Source: Candidatus Methylophosphatis roskildensis (GTDB lineage: Bacteria > Pseudomonadota > Gammaproteobacteria > Burkholderiales > Rhodocyclaceae). From it: a stretch of DNA of 64,000 bases. The stretch's first letter is position 1. Every line of letters starts with the position of its first letter. Below, piece after piece: positions 8,715 to 17,450 of the stretch. A program made the position numbers and the translations under genes. The stretch is taken from positions 1-64,000 of the forward strand of contig JADJEV010000002.1 in assembly GCA_016708905.1 (NCBI GenBank), given 5' to 3'. Under the pieces are notes generated by a model, which searched no databases, was not told the DNA's origin, and worked only from the letters and a program-made list of their open reading frames with translations.

Positions 8715-10175
8715 ATGCTTGAGCCCCTGATAAACAGCGGGCGAGGCGCGCCGTGCCAATTGGACCATACCGCCCGGCCCGCCTCGAATGATGGCGATCA
8801 CGCGCAGGCACTGCGCGACGCTCAGGCGAGAATCGCGCTGTTCGCTGCACTCCTTGAATCCGAAACCCTGTCGGTTGCCGCACACCGTCTGGCTGCCACT
8901 TTGGCGGTCGATGGCGGTTTTGACCGAGTATCAATCGGTCTGTGCGAACGGGGTCGAACCCGGCTGATCGCCAGTTCGCACCTCGACCTTGGGCAAACGC
9001 CGCCCGAACTGGAGCAGTTGCTGTTGGGCGCGATGGACGAAGCACTGGAGCAAGGGCACTCGCTGACCTGCCCGGCAATCGAGAGCGACACAATCCAGGT
9101 TCTGGTCGAACACCAGCTATTGCAGCACCAAGTCAACGCTGCGATTGCCACCGTGCCCCTGGGCCTGAGCGGTGAGCATTTCGCTGCAGTCTGCGTTGAA
9201 CGCCGAGGTGGCACACAATTCACATCGAGCGAACTGCTCGGGCTGGAGCAGCGGCTGGTCCTTGCTGCACCGGCGTTGCGCTGGATGCACGCCGCCCATC
9301 AATCCTGGCACCGTCGTGCGCGGCAGGCGCTATGGCGATACTGGGCCGCACTACGCCGGCCCGAGCGCAACAACCGGCGACGAATGCTGATCGGGGCGTT
9401 CCTCGTCGCTGCTTTCGTTGCGTTGGTGCCACTCGAAGATCACGTCGGCGGCCGCGCCCGCATCGAAGGTTTCGAGCAAAGGACGATATCGGCGCCGACT
9501 GACAGCTTCATCAAGACCGCCCACGTGCGCCCTGGCGACATAGTCAAGGCCGGCGACCCGCTGGTCGATCTGCTTGAAGCCGATCTGCACCTCGAACGCG
9601 AGCGATGGACCAGCCAGTTGGTGCAGCATGAGAACGCTTACGCCTCGGCGATGGCCCGCTCCGACCGCTTCGCCGCCGCGACCAGCATAGCGCGTGTTAG
9701 CGAAGCGCAGGCGCAGTTGGCGCTGGTCGACGGGCAGCTTGCGCGGGCCCGAATCGCCGCCCCGTTCGACGCACAAGTGATCCAGGGTGACCTCAGCCAA
9801 TCGATCGGCGCTCCTGTCCGTCAAGGCGATACCTTGTTGACGTTGGCAACCATCGACCGCCAACGGGTCGTTGTTGAGGTTGACGAGGTCGATATCGCGC
9901 GTGTGAAGCCAGGGCAAGCGGGGCAGCTTGCGCTGTCGTCGCTCCCCTGGGAACAACACGACCTCGTTGTCGATCGCATCGCGCCGATTTCCAAGCCGGT
10001 CGATGGGCGCAACGTCTTCGAGGTCGTGGCGCGCTTGAGCGCGTCGCAGGCCGATCTGCGCCCCGGCCTGCTCGGCCGCGCCGAACTCGTGACCGGTCGA
10101 GCGCCCGTGCTTTGGGCGTGGACGCGCCACGCGCTACTGCGCTTGCGCGTCTCCCTGTGGAGTTGGCTGGAGTAG
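8715..10175 (+). CDS. GAF-domain membrane fusion (HlyD/RND-adaptor-like) protein
   Basis: The first gene of the export cluster. Residues about 30-170 resemble a GAF domain (DGGFDRVSIGLCERGRTRLI, then VNAAIATVPLGLSGEHFAAV). A basic stretch and one membrane helix follow (MLIGAFLVAAFVALVPL, about 223-240), then a membrane-fusion part: half-lipoyl motif HVRPGDIVKAGDPLVDL near 269, a short coiled coil, second half-lipoyl ARIAAPFDAQVI, and barrel text VVVEVDEVDIARVKPGQ. Topology suggests a cytoplasmic GAF sensor and a periplasmic adaptor. ATG 8715 is chosen because the domain text begins just after it; an upstream ATG at 8655 is possible. No ABC exporter accompanies it. Confidence 0.8.
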   Translation: MLEPLINSGRGAPCQLDHTARPASNDGDHAQALRDAQARIALFAALLESETLSVAAHRLAATLAVDGGFDRVSIGLCERGRTRLIASSHLDLGQTPPELEQLLLGAMDEALEQGHSLTCPAIESDTIQVLVEHQLLQHQVNAAIATVPLGLSGEHFAAVCVERRGGTQFTSSELLGLEQRLVLAAPALRWMHAAHQSWHRRARQALWRYWAALRRPERNNRRRMLIGAFLVAAFVALVPLEDHVGGRARIEGFEQRTISAPTDSFIKTAHVRPGDIVKAGDPLVDLLEADLHLERERWTSQLVQHENAYASAMARSDRFAAATSIARVSEAQAQLALVDGQLARARIAAPFDAQVIQGDLSQSIGAPVRQGDTLLTLATIDRQRVVVEVDEVDIARVKPGQAGQLALSSLPWEQHDLVVDRIAPISKPVDGRNVFEVVARLSASQADLRPGLLGRAELVTGRAPVLWAWTRHALLRLRVSLWSWLE

Positions 10176-10210
10176 GGCGTGACCGCGGTCCCAGCGCCCG
10201 CTGGTACCGG

Positions 10211-12346
10211 GTGGCAAACCTCAAGCCGCGGCTGTCTGCGCAGCTGCAGCTCCGCCGCCAGCGTCTGCGGGGTGAGACCTGGTACGTCCTGGCCGAGCGT
10301 GGCCGTGCCCGCTTTGTGCGGCTCAACGCCGCAGCCTATTCGATGGCCGGGCGCTTCGACGGGTGCCACACCATCCAGCAGTTGTGGGACCACCTGCTCG
10401 GCACCGGCAAGGACGCACCAACCCAAGACGAGGTCATCGATCTGCTCGCCCAGTTGCGCGAGGCTGCGCTGGTCACGTTCGACCGCCCAGCCGACGGCGA
10501 GCAGCTAATTCCGCACCTCGAGCGCGTAGCACGACCACGCCAGCGTAACAACCTGCTCGCCTGGCGCATCCCGCTGGCCGACCCCTCGGCGCTGCTCGAC
10601 CGGCTGGCGCCGCTGCGGCGTGTTCTCTTCTCGCCCGCCGCGGCGCTTGTCTGGGGGCTGGCGGTAATGTTCGTGCTGCTGCTCGCAATCCAGCATGCGC
10701 CGGCACTCATCGCTCACGGCCGGCAATGGCTGACCACGCCGCGCTATGCCGCGCTGGCCGTCGTGTTGTACGTGCCGATCAAGTTGCTGCACGAGTTGGC
10801 ACACGGCCTTGCCGTACGACGCTGGGGAGGGAAAGTACACCAGGCCGGCATCACCCTGATGCTCGGGCTGCCCGTGCCCTGGGTCGACGCCTCGGCGGCC
10901 ACCGCCTTCACCGAACGCCAGCAACGCATCATCGTTGGTGCCGCCGGCATGATGGCTGAACTGGCGCTGGCTGCCGTAGCGCTCCCCTTGTGGCTCACCT
11001 TGTCGGATGGCCTGCTGCGAGATGCCGCCTTCGTCACGCTCTTCATCGCTGGCGTGTCGACGCTGCTGTTCAATGCCAACCCGCTGCAACGTCTGGACGG
11101 CTACTACATCGCCACTGACGCGCTCGACTTGCCCAACCTGGCGCCACGCAGCCGCCAGTGGTGGCAGGACGTGCTGCGCCGCCGCCTGCTACGGGTACCG
11201 TCGGCCGAGCCGATGGTGGCGGCGCCCGGCGAGGCCGCGTGGCTGGCGGCCTACGCGCCCTTGGCCTGGCTGAACTCGCTTGTGATCGCCACACTGGCAG
11301 TGGCCTGGCTGGGACAGCTATCGCTCTTGCTCGGCCTCGTCGGCGGCGCGCTGCTCGCCTGGCAGATGGGCCTGCAGCCAATGATTTCGTTGCTCGGAGC
11401 GCTGCGCCGTGCCGCGATGCTGCACCAGGGCACGGCGCGCAGATGGCATCGGCTGTTGCTGGCGGGCGGCGTGCTGCTGGTCGTCGTACTGCTGCTGCCA
11501 GTGCCGCAACGCACGCGTGTTCAGGGCGTGGTATGGCCGCCTGAGCAGTCGCAGTTACGCGCCGACGAAGACGGCTTTGTCACCGAACTGCGGGTCGCCG
11601 ACGGCAGCCAGGTGTCGCCCGGGGAGGTCGTATTGCAGCTTGCAAACCCTGCCTTGCAGACGGAGCTCGAACGCCAGGCAGCACGCGTGACTGCGTTCGA
11701 GGCGGAGCTGGTGCAGGCCTTGCCGGGTGGCATGACGGAATCGAACTCGCCGAGCGGTGAAGGCCGAGCCGGCGATGCGCGGGCCGAACTGGCCAGGGCC
11801 CAAGCCGAACTCGAACGGCTGGTCGAGCGCCAGGCGGCTTTGAGCGTGCGCGCAAGGATCGGCGGGCGCGTGGCGTTGCCCCAGGCGGCGGACCTCTCGG
11901 AACGCTATCTGCGGCGCGGCAGCCTGTTCGGTCAGGTGCTCGATACGACGCCACCGACCATACGCGTCGCGCTGCCCGAATCGGAGGCCAATGACCTCGA
12001 CGGCAAGGTACGCAGCGTCAGCGTGCGCCTCGCGGCCTCGCGCGAGCATGCGCACGAGGCGAAGCTGCTGCGAGATGGCGCCGGCGCCGTCGCGCAACTG
12101 CCGAGTGCCGCGCTGAGTCAGCGCCATGGTGGCCCGGTGCCGACGGACCCGCAGGACAAAGACGACTTGAAGCCGGTGCGCCCAGTGGTGATGCTCGACG
12201 TGCAGCTTCTGGCCGGCAGCGGCGTCGCCGCACGACTGGGCGAGCGCGCCTGGGCGCGCTTCGATGCCGGTTACGCGCCGATCGCCTGGCAACTGGCGGG
12301 CAGTCTGCGCCGTGAGCTGCTGCGTCGCTTCAATCCGCAGCTATGA
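10211..12346 (+). CDS. PqqD-like / M50 zinc metallopeptidase / membrane-fusion chimera
   Basis: A predicted inner-membrane protein of about 711 residues. The N-terminal 100 residues look like a PqqD-type peptide-binding fold (VLAERGRARFVRLNAAAYS, then DEVIDLLAQLREAALV). A multi-helix membrane part carries the site-2-protease signature HELAH (194-198) in LHELAHGLAVRRWGG, and NPLQRLDGYY near 290 supplies the third zinc ligand. After another helix (LLLAGGVLLVVVLLLPV) comes a periplasmic HlyD-like section with DEDGFVTELRVADGSQVSPG and coiled coil. Similar proteins are annotated as putative peptide zinc metalloproteases. GTG 10211 is chosen; ATG 10112 in the same frame would overlap the preceding gene by 64 nt. 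The stop overlaps the next ATG by 4 nt. Confidence 0.82.
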   Translation: MANLKPRLSAQLQLRRQRLRGETWYVLAERGRARFVRLNAAAYSMAGRFDGCHTIQQLWDHLLGTGKDAPTQDEVIDLLAQLREAALVTFDRPADGEQLIPHLERVARPRQRNNLLAWRIPLADPSALLDRLAPLRRVLFSPAAALVWGLAVMFVLLLAIQHAPALIAHGRQWLTTPRYAALAVVLYVPIKLLHELAHGLAVRRWGGKVHQAGITLMLGLPVPWVDASAATAFTERQQRIIVGAAGMMAELALAAVALPLWLTLSDGLLRDAAFVTLFIAGVSTLLFNANPLQRLDGYYIATDALDLPNLAPRSRQWWQDVLRRRLLRVPSAEPMVAAPGEAAWLAAYAPLAWLNSLVIATLAVAWLGQLSLLLGLVGGALLAWQMGLQPMISLLGALRRAAMLHQGTARRWHRLLLAGGVLLVVVLLLPVPQRTRVQGVVWPPEQSQLRADEDGFVTELRVADGSQVSPGEVVLQLANPALQTELERQAARVTAFEAELVQALPGGMTESNSPSGEGRAGDARAELARAQAELERLVERQAALSVRARIGGRVALPQAADLSERYLRRGSLFGQVLDTTPPTIRVALPESEANDLDGKVRSVSVRLAASREHAHEAKLLRDGAGAVAQLPSAALSQRHGGPVPTDPQDKDDLKPVRPVVMLDVQLLAGSGVAARLGERAWARFDAGYAPIAWQLAGSLRRELLRRFNPQL

Positions 12347-13265
12347 ACGTGCCGATGGATATCGTCAAGGTGCTGCCGCGGCCCGGCCCGGTTTGGGGCA
12401 CATACCCGCTGCGTGCCGCCGACGATACCGCGCCGCTCTGGCGTCGACTCCGGCTCACGACCCTGCTGCGTCGGCCGCTTGGCCATGCCCGGAGCATCGC
12501 CCGGGCAGCCGCCGGCGCGGCCGCGGCCTGGCATCGGCTGGACGATGCCGCCCGGGCAGGCGCGCTGCTGGCCGTGCGCGTTCGCTTGCGCCGCGAGGGA
12601 TTGACGCCGGCCGCTGCGGCGCACGCACTGGGCATCGCCGCGGCCAAAGCCACCGAGGTGCTGGGCCAGACGCCACGCGAAACGCAGATCCTCGCCGCGG
12701 CCGTTCTGCTCGATCAGCGAATGGCCGAAATGGCCACCGGCGAGGGCAAGACGCTGGCACTGGCACTTGCTGCCGCGGTCGGGGCAATGGCCGGCATGCC
12801 GGTGCATGTGGTCACCGCCAACGAGTATCTGGCCCGACGCGATGCGGCCTGGCTGGCACCCTTTTTTGCTGCCCTCGGCCTGCGGGCGGCAGCGCTTCCG
12901 GTTGGACGAGAGGACATCGAGCGCCGCGCCGTCTATGAGCACGACGTGGTTTATGCGACTGCCCGCGAGCTGGCGTTCGACTACCTGCGCGATCGGCTGG
13001 CATTCGGTCCGCGGAGCGAGGCCGAACGGACCGCTGCGGCGCTTGCCGGCGCTTCCAATCCGCCGCCGCTCATGCGCGGTCTGTGCATGGCACTGCTCGA
13101 CGAAGCCGACAGCATCCTGCTGGACGAGGCCGACGTGCCCCTGATCCTGTCGCGCAACGTACCGCAGGCGGCACGCCGAGCCTTCCTGTGGCAGGCGCTG
13201 GCTGTGGCACGCCAGTTGGAGCCAGGGCGCGATTTCAAGATCGATGCAAGCGAACGCAGCACCGT
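12343..13265 (+). pseudogene. Accessory SecA-like ATPase, 5' part (split by composite transposon)
   Basis: The N-terminal part of a SecA-type motor: Walker A MATGEGKTLALALA near residue 130, VVTANEYLARRDA, the DEAD-type box LLDEADSILLDEAD near 252. ATG 12343 overlaps the preceding stop (ATGA). The frame is cut at 13265 by the IS; its continuation is 22301-23354. Joining the two across one copy of the 8-bp duplication reads DASERSTVLSAAGEERVALL without a break and yields 658 residues. That is shorter than housekeeping SecA (about 900), so I take it to be a second, dedicated SecA for the cluster. As assembled, no intact product can be made. Confidence 0.88.
13258..13265. repeat. 8-bp target-site duplication, left copy
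   Basis: AGCACCGT directly precedes the left inverted repeat of the first IS copy and recurs directly after the right inverted repeat of the second IS copy (22293-22300). The inner flanks of the two IS copies do not carry it. Confidence 0.92.
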
Positions 13266-13477
13266 CAGTGCCGACGCACGTATAGCGTCGATTCAGGTTG
13301 TAGCACGATTATTCGGAAGACTCGGGCGGATTTGGGTCAAACAGGTGGCCGAGAAGGCGCTTTTGCGAGTGCGCCTGAGCGCTGGCCCGGTCGGATTCGA
13401 CAGCCCGGTGACGTTCGGGCAATAGCGGGGGCGCCCGCGGCGAATGCAGGGATGGGACAGCGCGGTTTGCAGGCCTG

Positions 13478-15013
13478 TCAGGTGAAGCGAAGCTGGAACG
13501 GACGTTCCATGCGCTGTTTGACCGTTGGCGGATCGAGCCATGGGCCGCTATAGGTGCTGCGCACGAATTGTATGAAGGCGCGCACACCGATCGCCAGATG
13601 CTGCGCGACCAGCGCGCTCGAGAAGCGTGCCAGGGTGTTGAGCAGGTGCGCGAGACGCATCAGGTAATGATAGCCGCGCATCGCGTTCCAATTCTTGGCG
13701 AAGAGATGCTCGTAGCGGTAACCGTGGTGCTTTTCGACCAGGTTGCAGCTCTCGATCCCCCAACGGTGACGCGCCGCCAGATTGCAGCGTTGGTGGACGT
13801 TCTCGCGCCGCAGCTTTTGGCTTGAGATCCAGGCATGTTTGGCGGTCTTTGTCACGATCTCGCCGTCCTCGTCGAGCGCTTGCCAGTTTTCGCGGCAGAG
13901 CACGACGTGCACGTCGCGGTGATGGCGGTGGTTGGGTCCGTATTCGTAACGAATGTCATTGACCCAACGAAAGTGCTGCGCTCGCTCGCCCCAGCTCTGG
14001 CGGTGTTCATTGTCGGGTTTGAACTTCAGCAGAGCGCCGTATTCCGTCCACACCGTGGGCAGCGAATCGTCTTTGAGCACGATCATGAACTGCCAGTGAT
14101 AATCGCGGCAACGCTCCAGCACGGGCCCGTTGGGATACAGTCCGTCAAGCAGCAGCATCACCGCCAGGCGGGGAAAGGCCTTTTTGATGCGCTCGGCCAG
14201 GCGGTGAAAGGCCCGCAGCTCGCAGTCCTGCTTGTTCTGCTCGGTGTCACCGTGCTGATAGTCGAGAAACTCGCTCATCAGCGGAATCACCATGCCGTTG
14301 TGAAAGCACAGGTTCGCTTCCAGGACATAGACGTGGTACTGATAGCGGGCGTGCTCGGGCGCGTCCTGATCGGACCCTGACAGACGCTTTTCCTGTAGCG
14401 ACTCGCTCCACAAAGTGGCGCCGCCCACCTTCTGCGTGCCATCGATGGCGATGGGATAGCAGTTATTGATCCGGTAGTTTGCAAACTTCTTCTTGCGGAT
14501 GAGCCGCTCGACCAAATCGATATGTGCGTGCTCGATTTGGCCCACATCGATCTTGCTCAGCAGACGAAACAACGTATCGGCATGGGGCAAACTGTCCAAC
14601 TCGGGGAACAGCAGCCGCAGGTTGTGCTCGAACATGGGCCGCGTGATATCGGTGTTGGCTTCCCGCCGTGAGCTGTAGTGCAGGACAAACACCAGGATGC
14701 CATACAGCATCAGGCTCACCAGCGCGTGCTTGAGCTTTTTCGGGTTGCGCGTGTCCTGGATCTGACGCAGTCGTTTAAGCAGCGTCGGCAGCTGCGCTCT
14801 GAACACGCGCGCCTGCTCGGTAACGGCCTCGGTGCGCGCGTGACATTCTTCTTCAACGCTTTGGTAAGGGCTTAAGCGGCTGGCTGGGCTCGGCGGCGCA
14901 GGAACAATGAGTCCGGCGGCTTGTTGTTGCTGGCGCAACTCACGGTACTGGTGTTTTTTTTGAAGCGCTTGCTTGGCCGCCTCTCGTGCCGGACGCCGGC
15001 TCACTTTGCCCAT
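13478..15013 (-). CDS. DDE transposase of IS copy A
   Basis: A 511-residue transposase with a basic, Gln-rich N-terminus and catalytic text spread as in DDE enzymes: YPIAIDGTQKVGGATLW (first Asp), VMLLLDGLYPNGPVLERC (second Asp) and RHRWGIESCNLVEKHHGYRY (Glu). It belongs to the broad IS4/IS5-like DDE superfamily; the exact IS family was not determined. ATG 15013 lies inside the end of the druA-like gene (13-nt overlap), pointing to translational coupling. Although the open frame extends upstream to 15244, that part lies in the druA-like gene and is not family text. Confidence 0.88.
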   Translation of the reverse strand: MGKVSRRPAREAAKQALQKKHQYRELRQQQQAAGLIVPAPPSPASRLSPYQSVEEECHARTEAVTEQARVFRAQLPTLLKRLRQIQDTRNPKKLKHALVSLMLYGILVFVLHYSSRREANTDITRPMFEHNLRLLFPELDSLPHADTLFRLLSKIDVGQIEHAHIDLVERLIRKKKFANYRINNCYPIAIDGTQKVGGATLWSESLQEKRLSGSDQDAPEHARYQYHVYVLEANLCFHNGMVIPLMSEFLDYQHGDTEQNKQDCELRAFHRLAERIKKAFPRLAVMLLLDGLYPNGPVLERCRDYHWQFMIVLKDDSLPTVWTEYGALLKFKPDNEHRQSWGERAQHFRWVNDIRYEYGPNHRHHRDVHVVLCRENWQALDEDGEIVTKTAKHAWISSQKLRRENVHQRCNLAARHRWGIESCNLVEKHHGYRYEHLFAKNWNAMRGYHYLMRLAHLLNTLARFSSALVAQHLAIGVRAFIQFVRSTYSGPWLDPPTVKQRMERPFQLRFT

Positions 15014-15930
15014 GGTTCGTGCCTTTCCTGGAGTTGATCGCAGCACAGCAGGCGACGGCACTGCGCCTGCAGCGCTTTGACGAAGATCAGCTTGGCAGAG
15101 CTGTGATAGTGCTTGCCGGGGCGCGCCAAACCGCGACCGCTGGTGTGCCCCAGCAACTGCCAGCCGGCGCCGCGGTAGCAGGTGCCGCGATAGTGCGCCG
15201 GATCGACAAAGCTCTCCAGCAGCAGCGGCCGGTATCCCCAGCACGCCTGCCAGTCATCGGCCAACTGGCGTGCCAGCTGGCCCAGCACATGGCTGGCCAA
15301 GTGCTCGATCCGCACCCAGGGAAACACCAGGAAACGATTATTGTTGACCACCCAGGGCAGGTTCGCCAGGCGCTGGCGCGCACTCCAGCCGATCCAGCGA
15401 TCACGCGGCTCGATTGCCCTGGCCGCGCCACACAGCAGCAGATAGCCCAGGCTTCGATCGGCGGCCTCAATGCGGTAGCGCGCCCAATAGCCAAACGGCT
15501 TGTGGTAGCCCAGCGGATGAAAGCGCTCGACATAGGCATTGCACTGCGCCACATCGTGCGCCTGCCCAAGCAGGCGCAAGCGCACCGGCCCAAGCTGCGC
15601 CAACGTGCACTGCACCGACTCACCCGAGACAATCGGCACGCTGGGCGTTGCTGCCCTGTCCCGCCCGCTCGTCTGGTCGCCGCCCTGTGTGCGCCGCGCC
15701 GGCAGACGAATCTCGCCGCCCGCTTCCAGGCGCGCCAGCAACTTCCTGCAAGCCTCTTTCTTGGGCGCACCCGCCGGCGTGAGCCACCCCAGATGTTCGC
15801 ACAGCGTGTCAGCCAATTCCGAGCGCGCCAACCTGGGAAAGCGCTCTATCAGAGTGCGGATGTAGGCAATATCTTCTGCGCCAATCTCGCGATTGCCTTG
15901 CCACAGGTTCAACCCATCAGATTGGAACAT
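15001..15930 (-). CDS. DruA-like (DUF4338) protein of IS copy A
   Basis: A 309-residue protein. The N-terminal 80 residues resemble a small winged-helix (IRTLIERFPRLARSELADTL, then LGWLTPAGAPKKEACRKLLA). The C-terminal 200 residues are DUF4338: YVERFHPLGYHKPFGYWARY, RDRWIGWSARQRLANL, NNNRFLVFPWVRIEHLASHV, PLLLESFVDPAHYRGTCYRG and GWQLLGHTSGRG. This is the family of Druantia DruA, yet here it is plainly a transposon gene, sharing an overlap with the transposase and lying within the inverted repeats. A role in transposition (target choice, end binding or host-defence interference) is inference only. Confidence 0.85.
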   Translation of the reverse strand: MFQSDGLNLWQGNREIGAEDIAYIRTLIERFPRLARSELADTLCEHLGWLTPAGAPKKEACRKLLARLEAGGEIRLPARRTQGGDQTSGRDRAATPSVPIVSGESVQCTLAQLGPVRLRLLGQAHDVAQCNAYVERFHPLGYHKPFGYWARYRIEAADRSLGYLLLCGAARAIEPRDRWIGWSARQRLANLPWVVNNNRFLVFPWVRIEHLASHVLGQLARQLADDWQACWGYRPLLLESFVDPAHYRGTCYRGAGWQLLGHTSGRGLARPGKHYHSSAKLIFVKALQAQCRRLLCCDQLQERHEPWAK

Positions 15931-16222
15931 CGCGTGAAAGCCCTTAAGGCGTGTTGGCTCACGCTCGATTATCCAAGACCGAAATCCGGCTGTCTAGCCC
16001 TTTCGCGAAGAAAATATTCTTGCCCGCGCTCCCACCCCTTGTAGCATCAGGGTTTCAGCACATGTGCGTCGGCACTGACCATCATAGAGCAATCCACCTC
16101 CTTACCACTTATCCCCGAGTCCAGTATTCCGGAACCAGCTCTGTGCGCCGACGCCTGGCGCTGGCAGAGCCGCAATCCAGCCGGGTTTCGCAACGGCGGC
16201 GGCTGATTTGCCGAGTCAGGTG

Positions 16223-16271
16223 GTTCGTAATTGAACGAATCCTTGTACATAGTTCCATCTTGAACTATTCT
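16223..16271 (+). promoter_or_regulatory. Promoter and twin operators of the Xre/RES toxin-antitoxin operon
   Basis: A -35 box TTGTAC (16243-16248), 17-bp spacer and -10 box TATTCT (16266-16271) precede ATG 16318. Two inverted repeats of the form GTTC-N6-GAAC occur at 16223-16236 and 16251-16266 (the latter extended to TAGTTC-N6-GAACTA, 16250-16267), with centres 29 bp apart. The second covers the spacer and start of the -10 box. This fits autorepression by the antitoxin, as known for Xre/RES systems. Confidence 0.6.
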
Positions 16272-16317
16272 TCGGGATAGAAGTCCCACCGTCTTGGGCA
16301 GGCAAGCGGAGTCGGTC

Positions 16318-16728
16318 ATGAGCGCAGTCCTCGAAGCACCCCGGAAAGCCGTCGACCTCGATTCGGCGGAGGCGGCCGGCGCGGCTTTGCGCAGCTTCTG
16401 GCGTCTGGCGGAGGCCTGGAAGCTCAGTGTCGCCGAGCAACTGACCCTGCTCGGCGTCGGCCGCACCACGCTCTATCACTGGAAACAGGGCAAGGTCGGC
16501 CCGCTCGACCGTCACGTGCTCGAGCGCCTGTCCTACCTATTCGGCATTTACGCGGCGCTGCAGATCCTGCTGCCGGTCGCCGAGCGGGCCGACGAATGGG
16601 TCCGCAAACCCAACGACGCGCCGCTGTTTTCCGGCCAGTCCGCGCTCGACCGCATGCTCGGCGGGCAGGTGGCCGATCTCTATGTGGTGCGCCAATACCT
16701 CGACGCCCAGCGCGGGGGCAAGGCTTGA
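16318..16728 (+). CDS. Xre/MbcA/ParS-type antitoxin
   Basis: A 136-residue antitoxin with an N-terminal helix-turn-helix (WKLSVAEQLTLLGVGRTTLY, HWKQGKVGPL) and a C-terminal toxin-binding region (LFSGQSALDRMLGGQVADLY, VVRQYLDAQRGG), the DUF2384 pattern. These proteins bind RES toxins and repress their own promoter. ATG 16318 is preceded by a purine-rich GCGGAG and fits the domain start; an in-frame ATG at 16294 is less likely. The stop overlaps the toxin start by 4 nt. It is carried as cargo in the composite transposon. Confidence 0.88.
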   Translation: MSAVLEAPRKAVDLDSAEAAGAALRSFWRLAEAWKLSVAEQLTLLGVGRTTLYHWKQGKVGPLDRHVLERLSYLFGIYAALQILLPVAERADEWVRKPNDAPLFSGQSALDRMLGGQVADLYVVRQYLDAQRGGKA

Positions 16729-17426
16729 TCGATTCGGCGTCGATCCCGGTCACACTGACGCACTGGACCCCGAGCTACCGCCTGATCCCTTCCCGCTACC
16801 CGACGGTCGGCCTGTACGACGCGATCGCCGACCCGGCCGATGTGGATGTGGTGTTCGCGGTCGAAGCCCTGACCAACACGCGCATTCGCAATGAACTCGG
16901 GCAACTGCGGCTGGTGCCGCCGGCCGAGCGGATCGCCGGGCCGGGCAGCAGCATGGTGATGGCCGCCTTCACCCATCTGAATCCCGAAGGCTCGCGCTTC
17001 TCCGACGGCAGCTACGGCGTCTATTACGCGGCGCAGTCGATGGAAACCGCGCTGGCCGAGGTCAGCCACCATCGCGCGGTGTTCATGGCGCGAACCAGGG
17101 AGCCGGCAATCGACATCGACATGCGCCTGGTCGCCGCGGACGTCGAAGCGCCGCTGCACGATCTGCGCGGCCTGCGCGAGACCGAACCGGCGCTCTATGA
17201 TCCGGGTCACTACGGCACCGCGCAGGCGCTCGGCGGCCGGTTGCGTGAGGGCGGCAGTTGGGGCGTCGTCTATTACAGCGTGCGCCATGCCGGTGGGCTG
17301 TGCGTCGGCCTGCTGCGGCCCAGAGCCCTGCGCAATCCGCGCGCCGCGGCACACATCGCGCTGCACTGGGACGGCCGGGCGATCACTCAATGGTACGAAA
17401 AGCGCGACCCGGTTGCACTGCGGTAA
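16725..17426 (+). CDS. RES-domain toxin (NAD+-degrading family)
   Basis: RES toxins deplete NAD+ and halt growth unless bound by their antitoxin. The 233-residue protein has the family features: early arginine in YRLIPSRYPTVGLYDA, the glycine/tyrosine block RFSDGSYGVYYAAQSMETAL with the following EVSHHR, and a C-terminal GSWGVVYYSVRHAGG. Arg, Tyr and Ser of the RES triad can be placed in these blocks. The start is taken as TTG 16725, overlapping the antitoxin stop (TTGA), since the next ATG is deep inside the domain. Gene order antitoxin-toxin is standard. Confidence 0.87.
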   Translation: MIDSASIPVTLTHWTPSYRLIPSRYPTVGLYDAIADPADVDVVFAVEALTNTRIRNELGQLRLVPPAERIAGPGSSMVMAAFTHLNPEGSRFSDGSYGVYYAAQSMETALAEVSHHRAVFMARTREPAIDIDMRLVAADVEAPLHDLRGLRETEPALYDPGHYGTAQALGGRLREGGSWGVVYYSVRHAGGLCVGLLRPRALRNPRAAAHIALHWDGRAITQWYEKRDPVALR

Positions 17427-17450
17427 GGCGCGAATACGGATGGTCTGGGA

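Larger units (their letters stand above)
13266..16077 (-). mobile_element. IS copy A (druA-like plus DDE transposase), 2,812 bp
   Basis: Terminal inverted repeats share 14 perfect bp, CAGTGCCGACGCAC, at 13266-13279 and, inverted, at 16064-16077, with weaker similarity inward. It contains two overlapping minus-strand genes (druA-like, then transposase), about 147 bp before the first and 212 bp of unassigned sequence after the second. The transposase frame is intact here, unlike in copy B. I could not assign an IS family by eye. Confidence 0.92.

Noticed and set aside
8715..10175. Type I secretion assignment for the adaptor genes
   Set aside because: No ABC exporter or TolC gene is nearby and the giant protein lacks RTX repeats; the neighbours are SecA-like and M50 genes instead.
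15001..15930. A Druantia defence system at the DruA-like genes
   Set aside because: No druB-E genes are present; each DruA-like gene lies inside an IS with a transposase, so a mobile-element role is the better reading.
14986..16044. Plus-strand open frames inside both IS copies (352 codons each)
   Set aside because: They mirror the DruA-like gene on the other strand and have no family features.
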